A DNA stretch of 64,000 bases, taken from contig JBEKRV010000004.1 in assembly GCA_049517675.1 (NCBI GenBank), forward strand, positions 49,846 through 113,845, written 5' to 3'. Shown here piece after piece: positions 50,471 through 58,278 of this stretch. The stretch comes from Bog-756 sp049517675 (GTDB lineage Bacteria > Actinomycetota > Acidimicrobiia > Acidimicrobiales > RAAP-2). Every line of letters begins with the position of its first letter. The first letter of the stretch is position 1. Both the position numbers and the translations under genes were made by a program. The notes beneath the pieces are model-generated. The model saw nothing but the letters and a program-made list of their open reading frames with translations, did not search any database and was not told the DNA's origin.

Positions 50471-51354
50471 GGTACCGGATCGAGCATCGGACCGACTACC
50501 GCTACAGCGCGCCGGTGAGCCGCTGCAGGAACGAGGCGCACCTCCGCCCCCGCGAGACGGACCGGCAGACGTGCGTCGAGCACGAGCTGGTGGTGGACCC
50601 CACCCCCACCGGCTGGGGCGAGCGCGCCGACTTCTACGGCAACCCGGTGACGAGCTTCGTGGTCGACGGGCCCTTCGAGACGATGACCGTCACGGCCACG
50701 AGCACGGTCGACGTCACCGACGTGGAGCCACTGCCGGCGGTGGGCCCGACCTGGACGGAGGCGCTCGACCTGCTGACCAACGACCTGAGCCCCGACATGC
50801 TCGACGCCCGCGAGTTCTGCTTCGAGTCACCGCTGGTGTCCACCTCCCGGGTGGTGCGCGAGTACGCCGAGCCGTCGTTCGCGCCCGGCGCACCGCTCGT
50901 CGAGGCCGTGGCCGGGCTGACCGAGCGGATCCACGCCGAGTTCGTCTACGACCCTGGCTTCACCACCGTCACCACCCCCCTCGACGAGGTCCTCGACCAC
51001 CGGCGGGGCGTGTGCCAGGACTTCGCCCACCTGGCGGTGGGCTGCGTCCGGTCGATGGGCCTGGCCGCCCGCTACGTGAGCGGCTACCTGGAGACGGCAC
51101 CGCCGCCGGGCGTCGACCGGCTCGTCGGGGCGGACGCCTCCCACGCCTGGCTGTCGGTCTTCGTACCCGGATGGGGGTGGTTGGACCTCGATCCCACCAA
51201 CGACAAGATCGTCGGCAACGACTACGTGACCACGGCCTGGGGCAGGGACTACGCCGACGTGTCGCCGCTGAAGGGCATCGTCTTCGGCGGCGGCGACTCG
51301 CACACCCTCGAGGTGGCGGTCGACGTGTCCCGACAGTACGGCGGCCCGGACTGA
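50467..51354 (+). CDS. Transglutaminase-like protease-fold protein
   Basis: 295 residues. MRYRIEHRTDYRYSAPVSRCRNEAHLRPR is the N-terminal domain always seen in operon-linked transglutaminases. The catalytic triad is visible: Cys in HRRGVCQDFAHLAV, His in GADASHAWLSVFVPGWGW and Asp in LDLDPTNDKIVG. It overlaps the ATP-grasp/alpha-E fusion by ATGA. Members cleave or transfer peptide bonds, so it may process the peptide made by the ATP-grasp proteins. It ends the operon. Confidence 0.9.
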   Translation: MRYRIEHRTDYRYSAPVSRCRNEAHLRPRETDRQTCVEHELVVDPTPTGWGERADFYGNPVTSFVVDGPFETMTVTATSTVDVTDVEPLPAVGPTWTEALDLLTNDLSPDMLDAREFCFESPLVSTSRVVREYAEPSFAPGAPLVEAVAGLTERIHAEFVYDPGFTTVTTPLDEVLDHRRGVCQDFAHLAVGCVRSMGLAARYVSGYLETAPPPGVDRLVGADASHAWLSVFVPGWGWLDLDPTNDKIVGNDYVTTAWGRDYADVSPLKGIVFGGGDSHTLEVAVDVSRQYGGPD

Positions 51355-51435
51355 CCGGTCAGGTGCCGGGTCCGCCGGCCCGGCGCGAGTGTTGATTCGG
51401 TCGGTCGGATGACCTAGGTTCGACGCCAGGCGCAG

Positions 51436-51464
51436 GTACCGGCGTCCGGTACAGACGGTATGCT
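51436..51464 (+). promoter_or_regulatory. Promoter with inverted repeat before the histidine kinase
   Basis: GTACCGG-CGT-CCGGTAC is a perfect inverted repeat (51436-51452) covering the -35 area. TATGCT at 51459-51464 is the -10 candidate. Together they look like a regulated promoter for the kinase transcript. Confidence 0.5.
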
Positions 51465-51485
51465 CAGGTACGGAATTCGATCGAG

Positions 51486-51644
51486 GTGCACCCCGATCAG
51501 GCGGACGGTCATCGGGCCGACGCCGGGGAGGGCGACCTCGGCTACGAGGACACGACGATGGCCCAGGACGAGTACCCCACAGGGCGACAGGACAGGCTCC
51601 GACGTCGGGCCGGCCACCAGCACAGCAGGGGGATGGTCCGGTGA
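51486..51644 (+). CDS. Possible 52-aa leader protein coupled to the kinase
   Basis: A GTG-initiated frame with 45 of 52 codons ending in G or C. It starts VHPDQADGHRADAGEGD and ends in a basic segment RLRRRAGHQHSRGMVR. Its TGA overlaps the kinase start (GTGATG), so if translated it would couple kinase translation. No family was recognised, and because the genome is so GC-rich this evidence is only suggestive. Confidence 0.4.
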   Translation: MHPDQADGHRADAGEGDLGYEDTTMAQDEYPTGRQDRLRRRAGHQHSRGMVR

Positions 51645-52777
51645 TGCCGCTCCGGTCCATCGACGACTCGTCGAAGCTGCGGAGGGTCATCGAGGCGATG
51701 CTCCTGATCGGGGCCGACCTCGACCTGCCGGACCTGCTCCGCCACGTGATCGAAGAGGCGCGCTCCATGACGGGGGCCCGGTACGGGGCGATCGGGGTGC
51801 TCAACGAGGAGCGGACGGCGCTCTCGGAGTTCATCACCATCGGGCTGGACGCGGAGGCAGAGCAGCTCATCGGCAACCGGCCGAAGGGCCTGGGTGTGCT
51901 CGGACTCGTGATCACCGAGCCCCAGCCGCTCCGCATCTCCGACGTGAACGCCCATCCGAACCGCTACGGGTTCCCCGTCAACCACCCGCCCATGTCGTCG
52001 TTCCTCGGCGTACCCATCAAGGTCCGTGACGAGGTCTACGGCAACCTCTACCTGACCGACAAGATCGGATGGTCGGAATTCACGAACGACGACATGGCGC
52101 TGACCGAGGCATTCGCCATGGCCGCCGGCATCGCCGTCGAGAACGCCCGCCTCCACCAGCGGATGAAGGACGCGGCGGTCCTGGACGACCGGGAGCGCCT
52201 CGCCGGGGACCTTCACGACCGGGTCATCCAGCGGATCTTCGCGGCCGGGCTCAAACTCCAGGGCATCGCCGGCTCCGCCGACGCCGACGGGGTGGCCCGG
52301 CGTCTCGGCGTGGTGATCACGGACCTCGACGACACCATCCGAGAGATCCGGTCGACCATCTTCGAGCTGGGCCTCATGGGTACGGAGCTGGGCATTCGGT
52401 CCCAGGTCACCAAGCTGCTCGAGGAGCTGAGCGACCTCATCGGCGTCCCGGTCCGACCGACGTTCGACGGGCCGGTCGACACGGGCATCTCGGACGAGGT
52501 CACCGAACACCTGCTCGCCACGCTGCGCGAGGCGGTCACCAACATCGGTCGGCACGCCGACGCCACCGAGGCCACGGTGCTGCTCAGCGTCGAAGGCACC
52601 ATCTGCCACCTCCAGGTCGCCGACGACGGGAAGGGCATCTCCGGCACGGCAACGCGCGAGGGCGGCCGGGGAATGGTCAACATGCGCCGGCGCGCCGAGA
52701 AGCTCCACGGACACCTCGAGGTGTCCACGAATCCGTCCGGCGGGACCACGATCGACTGGCGGGTCCTCGCCCGCTGA
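51641..52777 (+). CDS. GAF-domain sensor histidine kinase (HisKA_3, orphan)
   Basis: 378 residues, no membrane segment. A GAF domain (about 25-165; RYGAIGVLNEERTALSEFI, SFLGVPIKVRDEVYGNLYL) resembles those of the DevS/DosS kinases. The dimerisation/phosphorylation segment RERLAGDLHDRVIQRIFAAGL holds the phospho-His. The ATPase domain has REAVTNIGRHADATEA (N box), VADDGKGI and GGRGMVNMRRRAEKLHG. GTG 51641 or ATG 51644 could start it. No response regulator is adjacent, so its partner is elsewhere. A GAF ligand could be haem, gas or a small molecule. Confidence 0.88.
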   Translation: MMPLRSIDDSSKLRRVIEAMLLIGADLDLPDLLRHVIEEARSMTGARYGAIGVLNEERTALSEFITIGLDAEAEQLIGNRPKGLGVLGLVITEPQPLRISDVNAHPNRYGFPVNHPPMSSFLGVPIKVRDEVYGNLYLTDKIGWSEFTNDDMALTEAFAMAAGIAVENARLHQRMKDAAVLDDRERLAGDLHDRVIQRIFAAGLKLQGIAGSADADGVARRLGVVITDLDDTIREIRSTIFELGLMGTELGIRSQVTKLLEELSDLIGVPVRPTFDGPVDTGISDEVTEHLLATLREAVTNIGRHADATEATVLLSVEGTICHLQVADDGKGISGTATREGGRGMVNMRRRAEKLHGHLEVSTNPSGGTTIDWRVLAR

Positions 52778-52813
52778 CCGGCGGCCGTGGCTGGGCACCC
52801 GCGCCGGATGTCA

Positions 52814-52819
52814 TAGCGT
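52814..52819 (+). promoter_or_regulatory. Leaderless -10 of the SDR gene
   Basis: TAGCGT, 6 nt before ATG 52826, with no ribosome site. Confidence 0.5.
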
Positions 52820-52825
52820 GACCGC

Positions 52826-53614
52826 ATGCGCATCCTGGTCACCGGTGCCGGTCGGGCCATCGGCGCCGCCACCGCGACCGAGCTCTCCCGGGCCGGGCAC
52901 CAGGTGGTGGCGACCGCCCGCGACCCCCGCCTCCTCGACGACCTCGACGTCGACCTCCGCCTGGCCCTCGACGTGGACGACGACGTCTCGGTGGCGACCG
53001 CACTGGCGGCGGCCGGAGAGGTCGACGCCGTCGTCAACAACGCCGCCCGCAACGCCAAGGGACCGCTCGAGAGCTTCCCGCTCGACCAGCTCGAGGCGTT
53101 GTTACGGACCAACGCGCTCGGTGCGCTGCGGGTGCTCCAGCCACTCCTGCCGGCGTGGCGGGCCCGCGGCTCCGGGGTGGTGGTCAACGTCAGCTCGATC
53201 CAGGGCCGGGTGGCGACCCCCCTGGACGGCGCCTACTCGGCGTCGAAGTACGCGCTCGAGTCGCTCTCCGAGACCCTCCACTACGAGCTCGGCCACTTCG
53301 GCATCCGGGTGGTCATCGTGGAGCCCGGCTACATCGCCCCCGGTATGTTGCGGGGGCCACGGACCGAGGGCGACCCGGCCTACGCAGAGCTGTGGGAGCA
53401 GTGGGAGCACACCGACCGGGTGGTGACCGGCCCGGCCGGACGCCCCGGTCCCGAGGTGGTGGCGGTGGCCGTCCGCATGGCCGTCGAGGACCCGGCCACC
53501 CCGCTGCGGGTACCGGTCGGCGAGGACGCGGCCATGGTGCTCGGGGCCCGGTCGTCCCTGGACGACGCCGCCTTCGAATCGGCCATGCGGTCCGTCCTGG
53601 GCGCCACCTGGTAG
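52826..53614 (+). CDS. SDR-family oxidoreductase
   Basis: 262 residues, classical short-chain dehydrogenase. ILVTGAGRAIGAATATEL is the NAD(P)-binding glycine motif (TGxGRxIG), and VNNAARN replaces NNAG. VVNVSSIQGRVA has the catalytic Ser and AYSASKYALESLSETL the Tyr-x-x-x-Lys pair. The C-terminal 70 residues are longer than in minimal SDRs. The substrate is unknown. It is monocistronic with its own leaderless promoter. Confidence 0.88.
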   Translation: MRILVTGAGRAIGAATATELSRAGHQVVATARDPRLLDDLDVDLRLALDVDDDVSVATALAAAGEVDAVVNNAARNAKGPLESFPLDQLEALLRTNALGALRVLQPLLPAWRARGSGVVVNVSSIQGRVATPLDGAYSASKYALESLSETLHYELGHFGIRVVIVEPGYIAPGMLRGPRTEGDPAYAELWEQWEHTDRVVTGPAGRPGPEVVAVAVRMAVEDPATPLRVPVGEDAAMVLGARSSLDDAAFESAMRSVLGATW

Positions 53615-53645
53615 CCGACCGGGGGGCCGCCGCCCGGACCCGCGC

Positions 53646-54035
53646 TCATCGGGCGTTCTGGAGGCTCCGTGCGGCCATCGACAGGTAGTCGAGCAGCTCG
53701 GTCCGGTCGTCGGGCGCCATGCCCATGGCGTCGACCGCGGCGGTCATGTGGCGCATCCAGGCCTCGGCCTCGGCCGGTCCGATGACGAAGGGGGCGTGGC
53801 GCACCCGCAGGCGCGGATGGCCCCGGACCTGGTTGTAGGTGTCGGGTCCGCCCCAGTACTGACCGAGGAAGAGGGCCAGGTGGGCCTTGGACTCGGCCAG
53901 GTCGTCCGGGTACATCGGGCGCAGCAGGGGCTCCGCCACGACGCCGACGTAGAACTCCTCGACCAGCGCGTCGAAGAACGGTTGGCCGCCCCACCGCTCG
54001 AAGGGGGTCCCCTCGGACTTCCGCTTCAGTTGCAC
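53646..54035 (-). CDS. Group II truncated haemoglobin (GlbO-like)
   Basis: 129 residues. GGQPFFDALVEEFYVGV, MYPDDLAESKAHLALFLGQYWGG and HPRLRVRHAPFVIG are diagnostic for group II truncated globins, with the proximal His in RHAPF. The B10 Tyr and CD1 region follow the group II pattern. Such globins bind O2, NO or peroxide. GTG 54035 has TACAGT 6 nt upstream, so the message is probably leaderless. It converges with the SDR gene. Confidence 0.9.
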   Translation of the reverse strand: MQLKRKSEGTPFERWGGQPFFDALVEEFYVGVVAEPLLRPMYPDDLAESKAHLALFLGQYWGGPDTYNQVRGHPRLRVRHAPFVIGPAEAEAWMRHMTAAVDAMGMAPDDRTELLDYLSMAARSLQNAR

Positions 54036-54041
54036 ACCACG

Positions 54042-54047
54042 ACTGTA
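54042..54047 (-). promoter_or_regulatory. Leaderless -10 of the globin gene
   Basis: TACAGT on the minus strand, 6 nt before GTG 54035. Confidence 0.5.
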
Positions 54048-54078
54048 GGCGGTACGCGATTAGCCTCTGCCACGGGCT

Positions 54079-54088
54079 GAACATGTTC
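54079..54088 (+). promoter_or_regulatory. Second KstR-like palindrome, before the acyl-CoA dehydrogenase
   Basis: GAACATGTTC is a perfect 10-bp palindrome with the AACnnGTT core of KstR-type operators. The right side also fits GTTnnA; the left outer T is C. It ends 34 bp before ATG 54123, which suits repression of the fatty-acid/sterol oxidation gene. Confidence 0.45.
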
Positions 54089-54122
54089 CACCCACGGAAC
54101 AGGCCCGTCGCTGGAGGTCGCG

Positions 54123-55355
54123 ATGTACGAGTGGTCCGAGGAGCAGTTGATGGTGCGGGACGCCATCCGGCGGTTCATCGAGGCGGAGGTGGTGCCCAAC
54201 ATCGACGCCGTCGAGCACGAGGGGATGCCCCCCTACGACATCATCCGCAAGATGTACGCCGCCTTCGGCATGGACCAGATGGCCCGCGGCCGCTTCAAGA
54301 AGCAGCTCGAGCGCAAGATGAGCGGCACCACCGAGACCCCCGAGGAGCGGGCCGAGCGGGCCGGGGACGGCGGGGCCGCGGCCATGACCCTGATCCCCAT
54401 CATCGAGCTGTGCCACCACTGCCCGGGCATCGTGACCTCCATGGGCGTGAGCGTCGGGCTGGCCGCGGGGACGATCATGAAGAGCGGCACGCCGGCACAG
54501 ATGGAGCGGTGGGGCCTCGACCTCCTCACCACCGAGAAGATCGGCACCTGGGCCATCACCGAGCCCAACTCGGGCTCGGACGCCCTCGGGGGGATGACCA
54601 CGATGGCCCGTCGCGACGGCGACGAGTACATCATCAACGGCTCGAAGACCTGGATCACCAACGGTCCGTACGCCGACACCATCGTCCTCTACGCCAAGCT
54701 CGACGACGGCTCGGACACCCCGGTCCGCGACCGCCCCGTGCTCACGTTCGTCCTCGACAAGGGCACGCCCGGCCTCGAGCAGTCGCGGCCTCTCCGCAAG
54801 ATGGGCCTCCACTCCTCCCCCACCGGTGAGCTCTTCCTCACCGACGTCCGGGTGGGCCGCGACCACCTCCTCGGCGAGCAGGAGCCGCACGGCGGGGCCG
54901 GGCGCGAGTCGGCCAAGTCCAACTTCGTGACCGAGCGGGCCGGCGTGGCCGCCATGTCCCTCGGGGTCATCGAGGAGTGCCTCAAGCTCTCGGTCCAGTA
55001 CGCCAAGGACCGGGTGCTGTGGGGCACGCCGATCGGCGACTTCCAGCTCATCCAGCTGAAGCTGGCCAAGATGGAGATCGCCCGCCTCAACGTGGAGAAC
55101 CTGGTCTTCCGCCACATCGAGACCTCGGCGGCCGGCAAGGACCTCACCCTCGCCGAGGCCTCGGCCCTCAAGCTCTACTCGGCCCAGGCCGCGTCCGAGG
55201 TGGCCATGGAGGCGGTCCAGCTCATGGGGGGCAACGGCTACACCGCCGAGTTCCGGGTCGAACAGCTGGCCCGGGACGCCAAGGTGTTCCAGATCTACGC
55301 CGGGACCGACGAGATCCAGGTGACCCACATCGCGAAGGACCTCCTCCGCCGGTAG
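54123..55355 (+). CDS. Acyl-CoA dehydrogenase (IVD/LCAD-type base)
   Basis: 410 residues, FAD-dependent oxidation of acyl-CoA to enoyl-CoA. TWAITEPNSGSDALGGMTT and IINGSKTWITNGP are the FAD/substrate signatures, and AVQLMGGNGYTAEFRVEQLARDAKV leads to the C-terminal motif IYAGTDEIQ. That motif has Ala where medium-chain enzymes have catalytic Glu (YEGT). A Glu at about residue 271 (FVTERAGVAAMSLG) aligns with the IVD-type base instead. CTGGAGG at 54111-54117 precedes ATG 54123. It is followed by an esterase, probably co-transcribed. Confidence 0.92.
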   Translation: MYEWSEEQLMVRDAIRRFIEAEVVPNIDAVEHEGMPPYDIIRKMYAAFGMDQMARGRFKKQLERKMSGTTETPEERAERAGDGGAAAMTLIPIIELCHHCPGIVTSMGVSVGLAAGTIMKSGTPAQMERWGLDLLTTEKIGTWAITEPNSGSDALGGMTTMARRDGDEYIINGSKTWITNGPYADTIVLYAKLDDGSDTPVRDRPVLTFVLDKGTPGLEQSRPLRKMGLHSSPTGELFLTDVRVGRDHLLGEQEPHGGAGRESAKSNFVTERAGVAAMSLGVIEECLKLSVQYAKDRVLWGTPIGDFQLIQLKLAKMEIARLNVENLVFRHIETSAAGKDLTLAEASALKLYSAQAASEVAMEAVQLMGGNGYTAEFRVEQLARDAKVFQIYAGTDEIQVTHIAKDLLRR

Positions 55356-55413
55356 GGCAGGGACGGCGACCACCGGTCCCCGACGCGGCGGACCGGCCAC
55401 GAAGGAACGCACC

Positions 55414-56445
55414 ATGACCCACGACATCGCCGGGGACCCCCGGCTCGACCCCCGGATCAAGGCGATCCTGACCGCCATCCCACCGATCCCGGCCACCGAC
55501 GTCGCCGACCGGGAGGAACTGGTCGCCGAGGCGAACTCGCCGTCGGCCCTGGCCGGAGCCGAGCTGTTCCGCTCGTTCATGGACCTGTGCGACACCGAGG
55601 AGGCGGCGCCCTCGGCCGGTCTCCGGGTCCTCACCGAGGACGTGGTGTCCTCGCCCGACGGCAACACCATCCGACTGCAGGTGATCCGCCCCGACTCCGA
55701 CGACATCGTGGCCTGCGTGTACTACATCCACGGCGGCGGCATGGCCAGCCTGTCCTGCTTCGACGGCATGTACCGCGGATGGGGGAAGCTCATCGCCGCG
55801 AACGGGGTGGCCGTGGTCATGGTCGACTTCCGCAACTCCGTCTCGGCGTCGTCGGTGCCCGAGGTGGCGCCGTTCCCGGCCGGGCTGCACGACTGCGTCA
55901 GCGGCTTCGACTGGACGGTCGATCACGCCCCGGACCTCGCCGTCGACCCGGCCCGGATCGTCATCGCCGGGGAGAGCGGCGGCGGCAACCTGACCCTGGC
56001 CACCGGCATGTCCCTCCTCCGGGACGGCACGATCGACCGCGTCAAGGGGCTCTACGCCCTGTGCCCGTACATCGCAGGGTCCTGGCCCCGGGACGACCTG
56101 CCCTCGTCGGTCGAGAACGAGGGGATCCTGCTCAGCCTGCACTCCAACCGGGGCGCGATGGGATACGGCATCGACGCGTTCGAGCGGCGCGACCCGCTGG
56201 CCTGGCCGCTGTTCGCGACCGTCGACGACGTCGCCGGCCTGCCGCCGGTGGTCATCAACGTCAACGAGTGCGACCCGCTACGCGACGAGGGCATCGCCTT
56301 CTACCGGCTCCTGCTCGAGGCGGGCGTCCCGGCCCGGTGCCGTCAGCAGATGGGGACGATGCACGGGACCGAGATCTTCACCATCGCCTGTCCCGACGTC
56401 AGCCGGGACACCGCCCGCGACATCGCCGCGTTCGCCCGGGACTGA
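55414..56445 (+). CDS. Alpha/beta hydrolase, HSL-family esterase
   Basis: 343 residues. YYIHGGGMASLSCFDGMY is the HGGG oxyanion hole of hormone-sensitive-lipase-like esterases and IVIAGESGGGNLTLATG holds the nucleophile Ser (GxSxG). Asp in NECDPLRDEGIAFYRLL and His in MGTMHGTEIF complete the triad. It likely hydrolyses short acyl or lipid esters. It lies 58 bp after the acyl-CoA dehydrogenase, so the pair may take up and oxidise an ester-derived acid. It converges with plsX, only 3 bp away. Confidence 0.88.
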   Translation: MTHDIAGDPRLDPRIKAILTAIPPIPATDVADREELVAEANSPSALAGAELFRSFMDLCDTEEAAPSAGLRVLTEDVVSSPDGNTIRLQVIRPDSDDIVACVYYIHGGGMASLSCFDGMYRGWGKLIAANGVAVVMVDFRNSVSASSVPEVAPFPAGLHDCVSGFDWTVDHAPDLAVDPARIVIAGESGGGNLTLATGMSLLRDGTIDRVKGLYALCPYIAGSWPRDDLPSSVENEGILLSLHSNRGAMGYGIDAFERRDPLAWPLFATVDDVAGLPPVVINVNECDPLRDEGIAFYRLLLEAGVPARCRQQMGTMHGTEIFTIACPDVSRDTARDIAAFARD

Positions 56446-56448
56446 CCC

Positions 56449-57492
56449 TCAGGCGTCGGCGGGCTCCTCGTCGCCGACCCGCACCGATGCGGCGACGGCG
56501 TCCACCAGCCCACCGACGGCCGCGTCATGGGCCACGGTGATGGCGTTGACCATGGCCACCGAGGTCGACGACCCGTGGCTGATCACGCACACCCCGTCCA
56601 CCCCGAGCAGCACCGCTCCCCCGGTGTTCTCCGGGTCGAGGGTGTTGGCCAGGGGGACCAGGTGCGGGAAGAGCACCCCGGCGGCCTCGGCCACGTCGGG
56701 GCGACCGAAGATCTCGGTCAGGGTGGTGATGAGGAATCGCAGCGTCCCCTCCAGGGTCTTGAGCGCCACGTTGCCGGTGAACCCGTCGGTCACGATGACG
56801 TCGGCCTCGTCCTCGAAGAAGTCCCGACCCTCGACGTTGCCCACGAAGTCGAAGTCGCCGTGGCCGCCCTCGGCCAGCACGGCGTGGGCCTCCTTGACCA
56901 GCGGCGTCCCCTTGGACTTCTCCTCGCCGATCGACAGGAGGGCCACCCTCGGCCGGGTCACGCCGTAGCGCTTGGCCGAGTAGGCGGCGCCCATCTGGGC
57001 GAACTGGAGGAGCATCGGCACGGTGGCCTCGGCATTGGCCCCGGCGTCGAGCATGACCGTCGGATACGACTTCTTCAGGTCGGGGATCGGCGTGGCGATG
57101 GCCGGACGGATGACCCCGGGGAGCCGCCCCATGCGCAGCAGGGCCGACGCCATGGTGGCACCGGTGTTGCCGGCCGAGACCATGGCCATGGCCCTGCCGT
57201 CGCGTACGGCCTCGGCGGCCCGGACGAGCGAGGAGTCCTTCTTCCGCCGCACCCCCTGGCCCGGGTCGTCGTCCATGCCGATGACCTCGCTGCAGTGGAG
57301 GAGCGGCAGGTCGCCGGTATCGCCCATGCCCCCGGGCAGGCCCACGAGGAGCACCCCGACGGAGCCGGCTTCGGCCACCTCACGGGCGCCGGCGACGATC
57401 TCAGCCGGTGCCTTGTCGCCGCCCATCGCATCGACCGCCACCGGGAGGGCGGCGAACGCCTCCCCGGTCGGCCGGGGTGCGCGGCGCGCCAC
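56449..57492 (-). CDS. plsX: Phosphate acyltransferase PlsX
   Basis: A 347-residue enzyme making acyl-phosphate from acyl-ACP for phospholipid synthesis. LPVAVDAMGGDKAPAEIVAGA is the signature, followed by SLVRAAEAVRDGRAMAMVSAGNTGATMASALL and MLDAGANAE. DVIVTDGFTGNVALKTLEGT and GAVLLGVDGVCVISHGSS end it. GTG 57492 shares a base with the rpmF stop (TAGTG). The rpmF-plsX pair is the usual one; acpP is elsewhere in the window. Confidence 0.94.
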   Translation of the reverse strand: MARRAPRPTGEAFAALPVAVDAMGGDKAPAEIVAGAREVAEAGSVGVLLVGLPGGMGDTGDLPLLHCSEVIGMDDDPGQGVRRKKDSSLVRAAEAVRDGRAMAMVSAGNTGATMASALLRMGRLPGVIRPAIATPIPDLKKSYPTVMLDAGANAEATVPMLLQFAQMGAAYSAKRYGVTRPRVALLSIGEEKSKGTPLVKEAHAVLAEGGHGDFDFVGNVEGRDFFEDEADVIVTDGFTGNVALKTLEGTLRFLITTLTEIFGRPDVAEAAGVLFPHLVPLANTLDPENTGGAVLLGVDGVCVISHGSSTSVAMVNAITVAHDAAVGGLVDAVAASVRVGDEEPADA

Positions 57493-57671
57493 TAGTCGAC
57501 TTCGACGGCCTGTCGGCCTTTGTACCAACCGCAGTTGGGACACACGACGTGGGGCAGCTTGGCGGAGGTGCACTGGGGGCACACCGACCGCGCCGGTGCC
57601 TTCAGCACCCAGTTGGATGCCCGTCGGCTGCGGCTCTTCGCCTTGGAGGTCTTCTTCTTCGGAACGGCCAT
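57492..57671 (-). CDS. rpmF: 50S ribosomal protein L32
   Basis: A 59-residue protein: AVPKKKTSKAKSRSRRASNW is the L32 start, followed by two CxxC pairs (VCPQCTSAK, VCPNCGWYKG) forming a zinc site. The zinc-bound form suggests no Zur-type split here. ATG 57671 is 17 bp after the DUF177 stop. It ends in TAG overlapping the plsX start by one base. Confidence 0.95.
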   Translation of the reverse strand: MAVPKKKTSKAKSRSRRASNWVLKAPARSVCPQCTSAKLPHVVCPNCGWYKGRQAVEVD

Positions 57672-57688
57672 AAGGAGTGCATCCTAGG

Positions 57689-58270
57689 TCAACTCGCGGG
57701 TCCCCCGTCACGCAGGACGTCGAGCGCCGCCCAGCGCAGGTCGGTCACCGGGCCGCACCCGCACGGTTCGGTGTTGCGGTTCGCCCCGCAGGTCGGGCAC
57801 AGTCCGGCACAGTCCTCCCGGCACAGGGGGGCGAGCGGGAGCCCGAGGAGCACCGCGTCACGGGCCAGCGGCGCCAGGTCGAGCTCGTCGCCGGTCAGCG
57901 GGTAGGCCTCCTCGTCCCGTTCGGTACCGCCGGCCGGGGCGAAGCGCTCCTTCACCTCGGCGGACACGGTTCCGTGGACCGGGCCGCCGCACCGGCGGCA
58001 CTCCCCCTGCCACCGGGTGGTGACCACCCCGTCGGCCGTGATGCCTCCCGGGTAGGACGTGAGCGTGACGTCGAGCACGACCGGTTCGTCGTCGGGGACC
58101 ACCACCGAGACGGTCCCGAGTCCCGGGATCGGCCCCTCCCGGTGCTCGACCCGGGTGATCCCGGCCTGCTTGCGCAGCGACGCCACCTGGACGAGGAAGG
58201 GCCGCCGCCGGAGCGGTGGCCGGCCGGCGCGGTTCCCGGTCGCGATCGCGGCGGCGTCGGGATCGACCAC
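57689..58270 (-). CDS. DUF177 (YceD-like) protein
   Basis: 193 residues. TRWQGECRRCGGPVHGTV and PLAPLCREDCAGLCPTCGANRN are the two Cys clusters of DUF177, a family implicated in 23S rRNA/L32 regulation and always placed before rpmF. ITRVEHREGPIPGLGTVSV is the N-terminal domain. It sits between the DivIVA-like gene and rpmF, as expected. GTG 58270 is the start; the C-terminal tail CGCGPVTDLRWAALDVL is typical. Confidence 0.9.
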   Translation of the reverse strand: MVDPDAAAIATGNRAGRPPLRRRPFLVQVASLRKQAGITRVEHREGPIPGLGTVSVVVPDDEPVVLDVTLTSYPGGITADGVVTTRWQGECRRCGGPVHGTVSAEVKERFAPAGGTERDEEAYPLTGDELDLAPLARDAVLLGLPLAPLCREDCAGLCPTCGANRNTEPCGCGPVTDLRWAALDVLRDGGPAS

Positions 58271-58278
58271 GATCCGCC

